A stretch of DNA of 35,590 nucleotides, taken from assembly GCA_903970405.1 (NCBI GenBank), contig CAJCIT010000265.1:1-35590 (forward strand), read 5' to 3'. Both the position numbers and the translations under genes were made by a program. The stretch comes from Acidobacteriaceae bacterium (GTDB taxonomy: Bacteria; Acidobacteriota; Terriglobia; Bryobacterales; Bryobacteraceae). Below, piece after piece: positions 8,976 through 16,833 of this stretch. The notes beneath the pieces are model-generated. The model saw nothing but the letters and a program-made list of their open reading frames with translations, was not told the origin of the DNA and did not search any database. Position 1 is the first letter of the stretch, and every line of letters begins with the position of its first letter.

Positions 8976-9638
8976 ATGAAAATCAAGGTTCACGCCGCCC
9001 TATTGACTTGTTGCGTGACGCTCGGCGCCATCGCGCTGGAGCCGTCCGCGACCCTCCTCGAGAACGATCAAGTGAAAGTGGTTCGCGCTCTCGAAAAGCC
9101 CCATGTCAAAGGAAAGTTCCATTCGCACCCGCAGAACCGGGTCATGATTTACCTGCAGCCGGGCCGCCAGCGCTTCGAGTATCAGGACGGACGGCAGCCT
9201 GAAGTGTTTGAGTGGAAGGCGGGCGAGGTGAAGTGGAGTCCGGCCGGCGGAATGCACTCGCCGGAGGTCGTCAGCGATGAGGGCTTTGACATTATTGAGA
9301 TTGAGCTGAAGACGCCCGGCGGCGGAAGGACAATTGCGACGAGTCTCGACCCGGTGAAGTTAGATCCCAAGCGTTACCACGTGGAGTTTGAGAATGCCCA
9401 GGTTCGCGTGCTCCGGGTGACGATTGAAGCGCACGGGGTCACACCGATGCATGAACACTCGCTCAACCGCGTTACGGTGTTCTTGACGGACCAGGACTTT
9501 CGAGCCACCGATTCGCATGGCAAAGTCGACTTGGCGAAACACAAAGCGGGCGACATAGTCTGGGGCACGCCCACCACGCACTCGGAAGAGAATCTCAGCG
9601 GCAATCCGTTTGAAGTGGTTGTGGTGGAGCTGAAGTAG
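8976..9638 (+). CDS. Exported protein with two cupin-like halves
   Basis: 220 aa. It has a signal peptide of about 20 residues (MKIKVHAALLTCCVTLGAIA). The mature protein is an internal duplication. Half 1 (about 24-113) reads LLENDQVKVVRALEKPHVKG-FHSHPQNRVMIYL...GEVKWSPAGGMHSPE...IIEIELK. Half 2 (about 132-220) reads FENAQVRVLRVTIEAHGV-PMHEHSLNRVTVFL...GDIVWGTPTTHSEE...VVVVELK. Both have cupin-type His pairs (HSH; MHEH) and a later His (GMHS; TTHS), so each half could bind a metal. No enzymatic assignment can be made. It starts 39 nt after the TolC-like gene, with AGGA before the ATG, and may be co-transcribed or independent. Confidence 0.75.
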   Translation: MKIKVHAALLTCCVTLGAIALEPSATLLENDQVKVVRALEKPHVKGKFHSHPQNRVMIYLQPGRQRFEYQDGRQPEVFEWKAGEVKWSPAGGMHSPEVVSDEGFDIIEIELKTPGGGRTIATSLDPVKLDPKRYHVEFENAQVRVLRVTIEAHGVTPMHEHSLNRVTVFLTDQDFRATDSHGKVDLAKHKAGDIVWGTPTTHSEENLSGNPFEVVVVELK

Positions 9639-9804
9639 CTGCAAGGTTCTCGCCAAAGCGATCAAGAAGCCCGGTGACTTGGCGCGCCTGCTTCGTCAGG
9701 GACTGCCCGCGGCCTCCGTCACAGCCCTTGCCGAGAGACTGCACATCGGCAGCGCCGTTTTGTCCCGGAAGCTCGGCATCCCGGTAATGAGATATCTCAT
9801 CTAG
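9634..9804 (+). pseudogene. Remnant of Xre/ParS-type antitoxin
   Basis: The frame from 9646 reads VLAKAIKKPGDLARLLRQGL, continues PAASVTALAERLHIGSAVLS and then RKLGIPVMRYLI before a TAG at 9802. The pattern (two-helix DL--LLR-GLP--S---LAERL-I----LSRKLGIP) matches the helical core of Xre/MbcA/ParS antitoxins, partners of RES-domain toxins. No ATG or GTG precedes it in frame (TTG at 9679 is the only candidate). It is cut off just after GIP, where these antitoxins normally run on to a DUF2384-type domain. No RES toxin lies next to it. I read it as a decayed fragment; a short real gene starting at TTG is less likely. Confidence 0.45.
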
Positions 9805-9809
9805 TTCTC

Positions 9810-9824
9810 CAACCGGTCGCTCCC
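9810..9824. repeat. Partial copy of dispersed repeat arm
   Basis: The sequence CAACCGGTCGCTCCC matches the right arm of the large inverted repeat at 24161-24185, including its 5' flank (CCAACCGGTCGCTCCC). It directly follows the truncated antitoxin frame, so repeat insertion or recombination may have broken that gene. Confidence 0.4.
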
Positions 9825-9903
9825 CAAACGAATTCCCGTCTTTGTCACCGGAATGCAGACGCAAACGTCTACAATAGTGGGTATAGAGTTTTGAGGAGAC
9901 AAT

Positions 9904-10095
9904 ATGGAAGGTCTTTTTCAGCCGTGGCATCTGCTGGTGATTGCTTTGGTGGCCATACTGGTGTTCGGGCCCAAGAAGCTGCCGGAGTTGGGATCCGGCC
10001 TCGCCAAGGGCATTAGGTCGTTCAAAGATGGCATTAAGTCGGTGGAGGATGAGGTCAAGACGGCCGCTTCCTCAGAGCCTAACCAACCTAAGTAG
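9904..10095 (+). CDS. tatA: Sec-independent translocase subunit TatA
   Basis: 63 aa, normal for TatA/E. A single membrane helix (HLLVIALVAILVFGP, about 8-22) is followed by the hallmark FGPKKLPELGSGLAKGIRSF hinge and amphipathic helix, then an acidic, polar tail (KSVEDEVKTAASSEPNQPK). It lacks the longer tail expected of TatB. A good Shine-Dalgarno (GAGGAG) sits 8 nt upstream, and a TACAAT -10-like hexamer lies at 9870-9875. TatA forms the pore of the twin-arginine pathway that exports folded proteins. At least three genes in this window (PLP enzyme, RidA, DAAO-like) carry Tat signals. tatC is not in the window. Confidence 0.93.
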   Translation: MEGLFQPWHLLVIALVAILVFGPKKLPELGSGLAKGIRSFKDGIKSVEDEVKTAASSEPNQPK

Positions 10096-10220
10096 CCGCT
10101 GGTTCGCGAAGAATCCGCCCGCCCGGCCTGCGCGGCGGTTGCGTGCAGCGGATTTGTGTGCCCTCCTTTCGATCACTTTACTCCTGGTCGCCTTTCCGAA
10201 TTGGCCCACAAGCGCGCGTC

Positions 10221-10640
10221 TTACCGCGGGTACGGATGACCCCTGAGGGTGGTGAAGGCGCGATAGATCTGCTCTGCCAGCATGGCGCGGGCCAGCTCAT
10301 GCGGAAACGTCATGGGTGAGAGTGACAGAAGCAGCTCGGCTCGGGGCTTCCATTCAGGCGGCAGCCCGTCATGGCCGCCGACGAGAAAGACCAAATCCTG
10401 CCCTGAGTCCTGAGCGTCCGAAACAAGCTTGACAAAGCGAGCCGAATCGAAAGCCTTGCCGGCCGGATCCAGAAGAATGCGCCGGGCGCTAGGGTGCCGA
10501 TCGAAGAGAGCGAACCGGGCTGGGTCGATCTCGCGCATTTCGCAGGCCGCATAACGGGACGACCGTTTCAGAAACTCAACGGCCATTCCATTTGCGTGGG
10601 TGTCGCGAGCCTTGCCAATGTAGTATAGGAACACTTTCAA
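10221..10640 (-). CDS. rlmH: 23S rRNA pseudouridine-1915 N3-methyltransferase
   Basis: About 139 aa. This SPOUT methyltransferase modifies pseudouridine 1915 in helix 69 of 23S rRNA. Diagnostic parts are the opening strand KVFLYYIGKARD, the SAM-knot segment LVFLVGGHDGLPPEW, and the C-terminal LSLSPMTFPHELARAMLAEQ-IYRAFTTLRGHPY. Family members end in HPYH-R or similar; this one ends HPYPR. No ATG is available at the N-terminus. Alternatives are TTG at 10658, TTG at 10640 (chosen, giving LKVFLYYIGK like other family members) and GTG at 10634. It is divergent from the GH32 gene, with start codons only 12-36 nt apart, so its promoter must overlap GH32 sequence. Confidence 0.88.
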   Translation of the reverse strand: MKVFLYYIGKARDTHANGMAVEFLKRSSRYAACEMREIDPARFALFDRHPSARRILLDPAGKAFDSARFVKLVSDAQDSGQDLVFLVGGHDGLPPEWKPRAELLLSLSPMTFPHELARAMLAEQIYRAFTTLRGHPYPR

Positions 10641-10670
10641 GTACTTCTTACTATGCAACGGACCGCTCTC

Positions 10671-12206
10671 ATGAAGGCCAAGGCTTCGATCTTGTGGCGA
10701 GCAAGCTTATTCCTATTGACAGCGGTTTTGATCGCCGCGACAACGCAGTTTCATGAGCAATACCGATTGCAATACCACTTCACGCCGCCGCGGAATTGGG
10801 CCAACGACCCCAACGGGTTGGTCTATTACAAGGGCGAATACCACCTCTTCTACCAGCACAATCCATTCGGGACGAAGTGGGGACACATGAGTTGGGGCCA
10901 TGCGGTGAGTCCGGATCTGGTGCATTGGACCAATTTGCCGGTGGCGATTCCGGAAGGCGACGGAATTATGATTTTTTCCGGAAGCGCCGTGGTGGACCAG
11001 CACAACTCCAGCGGCCTGTGTAAGAGCGTCGACCCCAAAGACCCATCCTGCCTGATCGCGATTTACGCAGGGCATACCGAAACCCTTCAGACCCAGAACA
11101 TCGCGTTCAGTAATGACAAGGGGCGGACTTGGACGAAGTATTCCGGGAATCCGGTGATCGATCTGCACCTAAAGGATTTTCGCGACCCGAAGGTGATGTG
11201 GTATGAGCCATCGAAGCGGTGGATCATGGCAACGGCGGTGTCGCAGGAGAGAAAGATTCGCTTCTTCTCATCGACGGACCTGATCCATTGGACACAGTTG
11301 GGCGATTTCGGACCGGAGGGCGCGACGGAGGGTGTCTGGGAGTGTCCGGACCTCTATGAATTGCCGGTGGAAGGCACGAATGAAAAGCGCTGGGTACTGG
11401 TGGTGAACATAAACCCGGGCGGTATCGCGGGCGGCTCAGGCGGGCAGTATTTCGTGGGCAAATTCGATGGCGCCAAGTTCACGAATGAGAATCCGCCGGC
11501 TACGAAGCTATGGCTCGATTATGGCAAGGATTATTATGCGGCCATTTCCTTTTTCGGCGGCCCGCCGAAGGATTCGCGAGTCCAGATGCTGGGTTGGTAT
11601 TCGAACTGGCTCTACGCGAACGATACGCCGGAGACAACTTGGCGTGGCGCGATGGCAATGCCGCGTACGATGACCTTAAAGAAGACTTCCGATGGCATCC
11701 GCCTGATTCAGCAACCAGTGAAGGAGTTTGAGACGCTGCGCACTCAACTATACGCTTTGAGAAACCTGACTGTGGACCAGATTGATCGGCGCTTCGATCG
11801 CGATGGCTTCAAAGGCAACACTGTTGAGATAGAGGCGGAAATTGAGCCGGGCGAGGCAAGGGATTTTGGAGTTTCAGTATTGCGCGGCGGCGGCCAAGAG
11901 ACAGTAATCGGCGTGAAGCCCGCGGAAAAGCAGGTATATATTGACCGCACGAAGTCCGGCGACGTTGGGTTTAACAAAGACTTTTCGAGCCGCGACGCGG
12001 GGCCCATGCACGTGGGCGAGACGGTGAAACTGCACGTCTATGTGGATTGGTCGGGCGTAGAGGTTTACTTGAATGACGGCGAGACCACGTTAGCCGAACG
12101 CGTGTTTCCAGGTCCGGACAGCAAGGGAGTGAAGTTCTTTTCAGACAGCGGAGCCACGCGAGTGAAGACCCTGAGGATATGGCGGTTAACATCGATCTGG
12201 AAGTGA
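10671..12206 (+). CDS. GH32 fructan hydrolase (levanase/invertase type)
   Basis: 511 aa from the ATG at 10671, which opens a signal peptide (MKAKASILWRASLFLLTAVLIAA); an ATG 18 nt upstream is possible. The glycoside hydrolase family 32 five-bladed propeller shows all three catalytic signatures: NDPNG (Asp46 nucleophile), FRDPK (Asp172 transition-state stabiliser) and WECPDLY (Glu224 acid/base). The C-terminal beta-sandwich follows from about 365 (FKGNTVEIEAEIEPGEA...VYIDRTKSGD...VYVDWSGVEVYLNDGE). It should release fructose from levan, inulin or sucrose-type substrates outside the cytoplasm. Specificity cannot be set from sequence alone. It stands alone, with no fructose transporter or kinase nearby. 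Confidence 0.93.
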   Translation: MKAKASILWRASLFLLTAVLIAATTQFHEQYRLQYHFTPPRNWANDPNGLVYYKGEYHLFYQHNPFGTKWGHMSWGHAVSPDLVHWTNLPVAIPEGDGIMIFSGSAVVDQHNSSGLCKSVDPKDPSCLIAIYAGHTETLQTQNIAFSNDKGRTWTKYSGNPVIDLHLKDFRDPKVMWYEPSKRWIMATAVSQERKIRFFSSTDLIHWTQLGDFGPEGATEGVWECPDLYELPVEGTNEKRWVLVVNINPGGIAGGSGGQYFVGKFDGAKFTNENPPATKLWLDYGKDYYAAISFFGGPPKDSRVQMLGWYSNWLYANDTPETTWRGAMAMPRTMTLKKTSDGIRLIQQPVKEFETLRTQLYALRNLTVDQIDRRFDRDGFKGNTVEIEAEIEPGEARDFGVSVLRGGGQETVIGVKPAEKQVYIDRTKSGDVGFNKDFSSRDAGPMHVGETVKLHVYVDWSGVEVYLNDGETTLAERVFPGPDSKGVKFFSDSGATRVKTLRIWRLTSIWK

Positions 12207-12357
12207 GCCCCGATCGGTTTACGTCCATCGCGCACCCCCGGATGAGAGCCCCGGTACCGAGGAAACATCGGGACCTTTCGTTCCCCGCTCAGCGTTTCGC
12301 TGATAATGCGGTGTCCCTCGAAGGGCGCGCCTGCGTGAACCTGTACTCGCCCTACCC

Positions 12358-13626
12358 CTACGCGACCGCTTTCGACAACACTTCCCGCAGCCTGCGACCG
12401 ACAATCAAGTCCTCGCCCGGCTCCAACATCCACACACCAACGACAATGGAATTCTCGTCGCTCGGCAAGCCCGCCGTGCCGGATTTACGGCCCGTCGATG
12501 GATTCAGCTCAATCGACGGCGAGCCGCCGCGCAAAATCTCAGCCACCTCCAGCGGACTCTTGCGCACTTTGGCCTGGTCGTACCGGATTACCAGATGGGG
12601 CACTTGATTGGCTACCGGCGGAACGAAAGTCTGATGCGTCAGTGTGGGGATGTCCCTGAGCTGAGCCACAATGCGATCCGCGCGCCGGCGGAACTCCGCC
12701 TGCATTCCCTCATCGGTCTGGCTGAGGAACCAATCCACGGCGGCAACCATCCCGACAATCTGCTCTTTCGCCACCTTCATTCCGCGGCCCACCGTTTCAT
12801 CGAAAGGGCTGTTGTTCCACGCCGCCGCCTCAATCAGATCCTTGCGGCCCAGCAGCAAGCCCGCGTTCTGCGGCCCGCGCATCCCCTTGCCGCCGGAAAA
12901 CGTCACCAGATCGAACCCCATTTGCGTATACTTCCAAAGATTCGAAATCGGCGGAACGTCAGCCGCCGCATCGTTGAAACAGGGCACGCCGTGTTTGTGC
13001 GACACTCGTATCCAATCCTCGCGGCTGATCTGGCCCTCCTCAGCCGCATTGAAGAAATGACACATCACCGTGCGATCGGTAAACGCCGCTTCGTACTGCT
13101 CCAGCGTCTCGATCTCAACGAAGCGAATTCCGCAGTTCTTCAGCGCATGGTCGTAACCGTAGCGATGCGTCTTCTGTACGATGACTTCGTTCTTGAGACC
13201 AGCGGTATCCAGCGGCAGCAGCTCCGGCGCCTTCTTGTTTCCCACCGTCATGCAGGCCGCCGTTCCCAGTGTGAGAGCGGAAGCCGCGCCCGCGCTCACC
13301 AGCGCCGCCTCGCAGTTCAGGCGCTTGGCGATATACTCGCCCGATTTTTTCTGAAGCTCCGCCAGCCGGACTGGGTGCTTGGCCGCACTGGCCACTGCGG
13401 CCTGCACGGAGGGCGGCATGATGGACGCGGTGAACATTGTGTAAGTTCCCGCCGCATTGACGATCTTCGTAACTCCCAGCTTGTCGTAGTAGTCTTCGCC
13501 GCTGGCGAGCGTGGGATGCGAAGGCACGCTCTGGCCCCGGCCTGGCGCCGCACTCAGCACTCCGGCAGCGGCCAGCGCGTTTCTGGTCCACGTGAAGAAG
13601 TTGCGTCGTGTGCCTGATTCCCTCAT
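12358..13626 (-). CDS. Tat-exported SelA-like PLP-dependent enzyme
   Basis: 422 aa. The ATG at 13626 is preferred over GTG 13638 because GGAG lies 8 nt upstream and the Tat signal then starts MRESGTRRNFFTW, with hydrophobic core NALAAAGVLSAA. The fold-type I PLP domain has VTKIVNAAGTYTMFTAS, ALVSAGAASALTLGTAACM, CFNDAAADVPP and the PLP lysine in FSGGKGMRGPQNAG (Lys247). This belongs to the SelA/DgaE-like group (selenocysteine synthase; D-glucosaminate-6-phosphate ammonia-lyase relatives). A Tat signal argues against tRNA selenation, so an eliminase or ammonia-lyase on an amino sugar or amino acid is more plausible. It is the last gene of a three-gene cluster, 12 nt after the dehydrogenase. 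Confidence 0.82.
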   Translation of the reverse strand: MRESGTRRNFFTWTRNALAAAGVLSAAPGRGQSVPSHPTLASGEDYYDKLGVTKIVNAAGTYTMFTASIMPPSVQAAVASAAKHPVRLAELQKKSGEYIAKRLNCEAALVSAGAASALTLGTAACMTVGNKKAPELLPLDTAGLKNEVIVQKTHRYGYDHALKNCGIRFVEIETLEQYEAAFTDRTVMCHFFNAAEEGQISREDWIRVSHKHGVPCFNDAAADVPPISNLWKYTQMGFDLVTFSGGKGMRGPQNAGLLLGRKDLIEAAAWNNSPFDETVGRGMKVAKEQIVGMVAAVDWFLSQTDEGMQAEFRRRADRIVAQLRDIPTLTHQTFVPPVANQVPHLVIRYDQAKVRKSPLEVAEILRGGSPSIELNPSTGRKSGTAGLPSDENSIVVGVWMLEPGEDLIVGRRLREVLSKAVA

Positions 13627-13638
13627 ACAGCGCTCCAC

Positions 13639-15987
13639 TTACTCAAATAGTCCAAAGGCTATGATACTGGAATTCACCGCCACGGCAATATATTGCTTGC
13701 CATCCACCATATAAGTCATCGGCGACGCGTGCCAATGGGCGTTCAGCGGAAAATGCCACAGCGGCTTGCCGGTCTTCGCGTCCAGCACCCCAAAAGAACC
13801 GTCGTCGCCGCCGAAGAAAATCAGCCCGCTAGCGGTGGCCATCAGGCCACCCCACGCCTCCCCGGGGCCCGTCTGTTCGTATTCCCACACAATCTTGCCG
13901 GTCTGTGGATCCAGTGCCCGCAAGTACTTTCGAGGTTCTTCGGCAGGTGCCGGGCGGGCTGTCCCTCCATAGAAGGATTCGCCCTGCTTCCACCATTCCG
14001 AGTTCTTGCTGAAGATGTTACACTTCTCCAGCGCCATCAGATAGAAAAGCCCCGTACCCGGATGATAAGCCGTGGACATCCAGTTCGACGCGCCATCCAT
14101 GGACGGACAAATCTCGGCGCCTTCCACCGTTGGCAACCAGCCGGCGCCCAGAACTGGACGGCCGTCCGACCCAATCTCCTTGGCCCACGTCAATTTCTTT
14201 ACGAATGGACTCGCCGCGACGAACCTCCCGTTAGTGCGGTCCAGAACATAGAAGAAGCCATTGCGATTGCCTTGCAGTAGTAACTTGCGGGGCTCCCCTC
14301 GATACTCCATGTCCACAATCATCGGCGTCTCCGTGGCATCCCAATCGTGAAGATCGTGCGGCGTGAACTGATAGTGCCACTTCAGCTTGCCCGTCTTCGG
14401 ATTCAGCGCCACCACCGAATCCGTGTAAAGGTTGTCGCCTTTGCGCTCGTCACCGTTAAAGTCAGGACACGGATTTCCGATGGGCCAGATCAGCGTGTCG
14501 GTTTCATTATCGTATGTACCGGTCAGCCAGGTGGCGCCGCAGCCGTGCTCAAGCGCGCGTCCCACCCAGGTACTCGCTTCCGGATCGCCCGGCGCGGGAA
14601 TCGACCAGAATTGCCATAGGCGCTCACCCGTCGATGCATTGAATGCGTTCAGTTGGCCGCGAATTCCTTCATCGCCGCCGGAGACGCCGGCAATCACCAC
14701 GTCTCCTACCACCAGCGGCGCCGACGTGGATCCGTAGTGCTTCTTCGAATCCGCCATCTCCGTTTCCCACAACAGCGCTCCATTGATACGGTGCAGCGCC
14801 AGTAAGTGAGCATTGTCAGTGACCAGAAACACCCGGTCGCCCAGCACGGCCACGCCCCGATTGATGCCGCCTGCCGCATCGCCCACCAGACCCTTCGAGG
14901 CCGGGCGCGAATAGCGCCAGATCTCGCGTCCCGTTCGCGCATCCAGGGCGGTGGCTGAATTGACGCTGGTCACATACATCACGCCGTCTACCACCACGGG
15001 CGTCACTTCCAGCGTGCGGTCCGCCCCACCGTGCGATGAAAAAATCCATTTCGGCGCCAGCCTGCTGACATTCTCCGCAGTGATCTGCGCGAGTTCTGAA
15101 TACCGGTTCCCGCTGAGCCGCCCGTGGTACGTAGGCCAGTCGCCCAGCTTCGGATGTGCCACGTTCTCCCACGGCACGCCCCCCGGCAAGGGCTGAGGCG
15201 GACCCGCGTCGGGCTTCCACTCGGCCGCATGGCTCAGAAACGCAATAAGATCGCGCGTCTCCTCCGGGGTACCGGTCCAAGCCGGCATGTAGGACTTGGG
15301 CTCGCGGTCGATCCGCGCCACGTCACTCTTCTTGAGCAGAATCAGCCGGCCCTCAAGACTCTGCATCTGAAGATCCGAGTCGCTTTCGTTCCGGATAAAG
15401 CCCCGCATCTCCAAAAAGCCGAGCATCGAAGCGCCCCGCGCCGGTTGCAACGTTGCCAATTCATAGCCAGCCACCCGCCGCGCATCGGGATTGCGCAGGG
15501 TCGTCTCAATCTGGGCCAGAGTCAACCGCCGCGCGGCCTCGGTGAGATCGGGGCCGTTAATGCTCCCTTGACCCCAAACGGCGTGGCACCTTCCACAGTG
15601 GCCCCGGCCGAAAAACAGGGCAGCGCCGGCCTCAACGTCACCGGCCACCCGCGTCTTGCTGAGCGGCATCACACGCGATTCCACAAACGCCGACAACTGG
15701 GCGAGCTCAGCGGCGGGCACGGTAAACGCCGGCATTCCCGCGTCAGGAATACCGTGCTGAATCAGGTTACGGATGGCCCTTTCGCCATCCAATCTCGACC
15801 GCCATCCACTGCCGATTGCCGGCGCGCGCTCGCCGCCCAGCCCGTCCTGGCCATGGCAACCCGCGCATCGAGCGTTGAAACGGCTGCGGCCTGCCTCCAC
15901 GGAATTCGCTGCCGGCACGTTAGCTGTGGGCGATGCGGTCTGCGCCTGGCCCAAGCCCGCCAGCAGCAAAAGCAGCAGTATTTTCAT
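13639..15987 (-). CDS. PQQ dehydrogenase with two N-terminal cytochrome c domains
   Basis: 782 aa. The ATG at 15987 overlaps the upstream stop (ATGA) and starts a signal peptide (MKILLLLLLAGLGQAQ); the longer in-frame extension is a shadow of the neighbouring gene. Two haem-attachment sites are seen, CAGCH (41-45) and CGRCH (131-135), followed by the LLKKSDVARIDREPKSYMPAW segment common in environmental c-type dehydrogenases. From about 283 a PQQ beta-propeller begins (WPTYHGRLSGNRYSEL...), with repeated tryptophan-docking motifs such as GKLKWHYQFTPHDLHDWDA and GKIVWEYEQTGPG. It probably oxidises an alcohol or sugar in the periplasm and passes electrons through its own haems. Unlike classical quinohaemoproteins, the cytochromes are N-terminal. 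Confidence 0.9.
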   Translation of the reverse strand: MKILLLLLLAGLGQAQTASPTANVPAANSVEAGRSRFNARCAGCHGQDGLGGERAPAIGSGWRSRLDGERAIRNLIQHGIPDAGMPAFTVPAAELAQLSAFVESRVMPLSKTRVAGDVEAGAALFFGRGHCGRCHAVWGQGSINGPDLTEAARRLTLAQIETTLRNPDARRVAGYELATLQPARGASMLGFLEMRGFIRNESDSDLQMQSLEGRLILLKKSDVARIDREPKSYMPAWTGTPEETRDLIAFLSHAAEWKPDAGPPQPLPGGVPWENVAHPKLGDWPTYHGRLSGNRYSELAQITAENVSRLAPKWIFSSHGGADRTLEVTPVVVDGVMYVTSVNSATALDARTGREIWRYSRPASKGLVGDAAGGINRGVAVLGDRVFLVTDNAHLLALHRINGALLWETEMADSKKHYGSTSAPLVVGDVVIAGVSGGDEGIRGQLNAFNASTGERLWQFWSIPAPGDPEASTWVGRALEHGCGATWLTGTYDNETDTLIWPIGNPCPDFNGDERKGDNLYTDSVVALNPKTGKLKWHYQFTPHDLHDWDATETPMIVDMEYRGEPRKLLLQGNRNGFFYVLDRTNGRFVAASPFVKKLTWAKEIGSDGRPVLGAGWLPTVEGAEICPSMDGASNWMSTAYHPGTGLFYLMALEKCNIFSKNSEWWKQGESFYGGTARPAPAEEPRKYLRALDPQTGKIVWEYEQTGPGEAWGGLMATASGLIFFGGDDGSFGVLDAKTGKPLWHFPLNAHWHASPMTYMVDGKQYIAVAVNSSIIAFGLFE

Positions 15988-16733
15988 TTGGCGAAAACGA
16001 TGGTCCCGAAGTTCTCTGGAACGTGATTGGGATCGCGGTTTACCACGCACGTCGGTTGCCAGCAGAGAAAATGCCGTTGTGGATCTTCGCCCAAGCCTCC
16101 AATGCGGTAGAGGTTCGCACGCCACTTCGTTCCCACCTTTACCGTCTGCCCGCTCACCGCAGCCAGCGGGATCTTCGCGGCCGCATACCAGATCTTTGCA
16201 TTCTCGTCGATGTGCGCTGTTGTCTCCCATCCCGATCGCCATGTCTGGTCGTAACTCTCCTTAGCCAGGTCGATCGCCAGATCGATCCAGTCGCCTGTGG
16301 GCGCAATTTCAAATTCGCGATAGTGGCGAATGTTCGTCCAGTCGTCGCCGAGAAACATCTCCACCACGTCCCGGTCCCACAGCTTATTGCGCGGGCCGCC
16401 GCCCATCGCCGGCAACCATAGATTCAACACATCGTAGGGACATTTGAACAGCAGGTAGAGATGGGTGTCTGTCCAGAATCCGCGCACTTCGGATTTCGTT
16501 TCCGGATACTCCACCATGTGCGTGCAATCCTTCACGATTTCCGTGCGCGCCGCTGACGCCCATACAGGCGAGTTCGGGTCTGTGTTCAGATCCGGTGCGC
16601 CGCTCCTGTGGCGAATCGTGAAGCTAGCGGTGGGCTGGGTCACCTTGCAGACCTCCTGGCCCTGAGCCGGCAAAGCCGCGATTGAAAGAAACAGCGCGAC
16701 AATCCAACGGGGCGTGGGGCCGGGGGTTCTCAT
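15984..16733 (-). CDS. Exported CBM9-like carbohydrate-binding protein
   Basis: 249 aa from the ATG at 16733, which opens a signal peptide (MRTPGPTPRWIVALFLSIAALPAQGQ). The mature protein has the family 9 carbohydrate-binding/DOMON-like pattern: DLNTDPNSPVWASAARTEIV, VRGFWTDTHLYLLFKCPY, RDVVEMFLGDDWTNIRHYRE, EFEIAPTGDWIDLAID and WYAAAKIPLAAV. Short proteins of this kind in acidobacteria and planctomycetes are usually annotated as carbohydrate-binding family 9-like. It is translationally coupled (4-nt overlap) to the PQQ/cytochrome dehydrogenase, so it probably helps bind that enzyme's substrate or associate it with a glycan. It heads the cluster and is divergent from RidA across a 100-bp gap. 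Confidence 0.85.
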   Translation of the reverse strand: MRTPGPTPRWIVALFLSIAALPAQGQEVCKVTQPTASFTIRHRSGAPDLNTDPNSPVWASAARTEIVKDCTHMVEYPETKSEVRGFWTDTHLYLLFKCPYDVLNLWLPAMGGGPRNKLWDRDVVEMFLGDDWTNIRHYREFEIAPTGDWIDLAIDLAKESYDQTWRSGWETTAHIDENAKIWYAAAKIPLAAVSGQTVKVGTKWRANLYRIGGLGEDPQRHFLCWQPTCVVNRDPNHVPENFGTIVFAK

Positions 16734-16833
16734 CGTCGGCGAGAAATCGATGCTACCACGCAATCGGCGAGCGGTCCCTCCCTTGTGTTATCAATGAGAA
16801 TCTGTCACGGAACATAAAAGGAGGGAACACCAA

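Noticed and set aside
12595..13617. A 340-codon plus-strand frame opposite the SelA-like gene
   Set aside because: Shadow frame in GC-rich DNA. The minus-strand protein has a Tat signal and the PLP lysine motif, while the plus-strand product is Arg/His-rich without family features.
13639..15987. Frameshift or gene fusion in the dehydrogenase because of its N-terminal cytochromes
   Set aside because: The reading frame is continuous and both CxxCH motifs and the propeller are intact. Such N-terminal cytochrome/PQQ layouts look normal for this kind of organism.
15987..16242. 85-residue N-terminal extension of the PQQ dehydrogenase
   Set aside because: It overlaps the CBM9-like gene in another frame, is Arg/Cys-rich, and would bury the signal peptide that begins at 15987.
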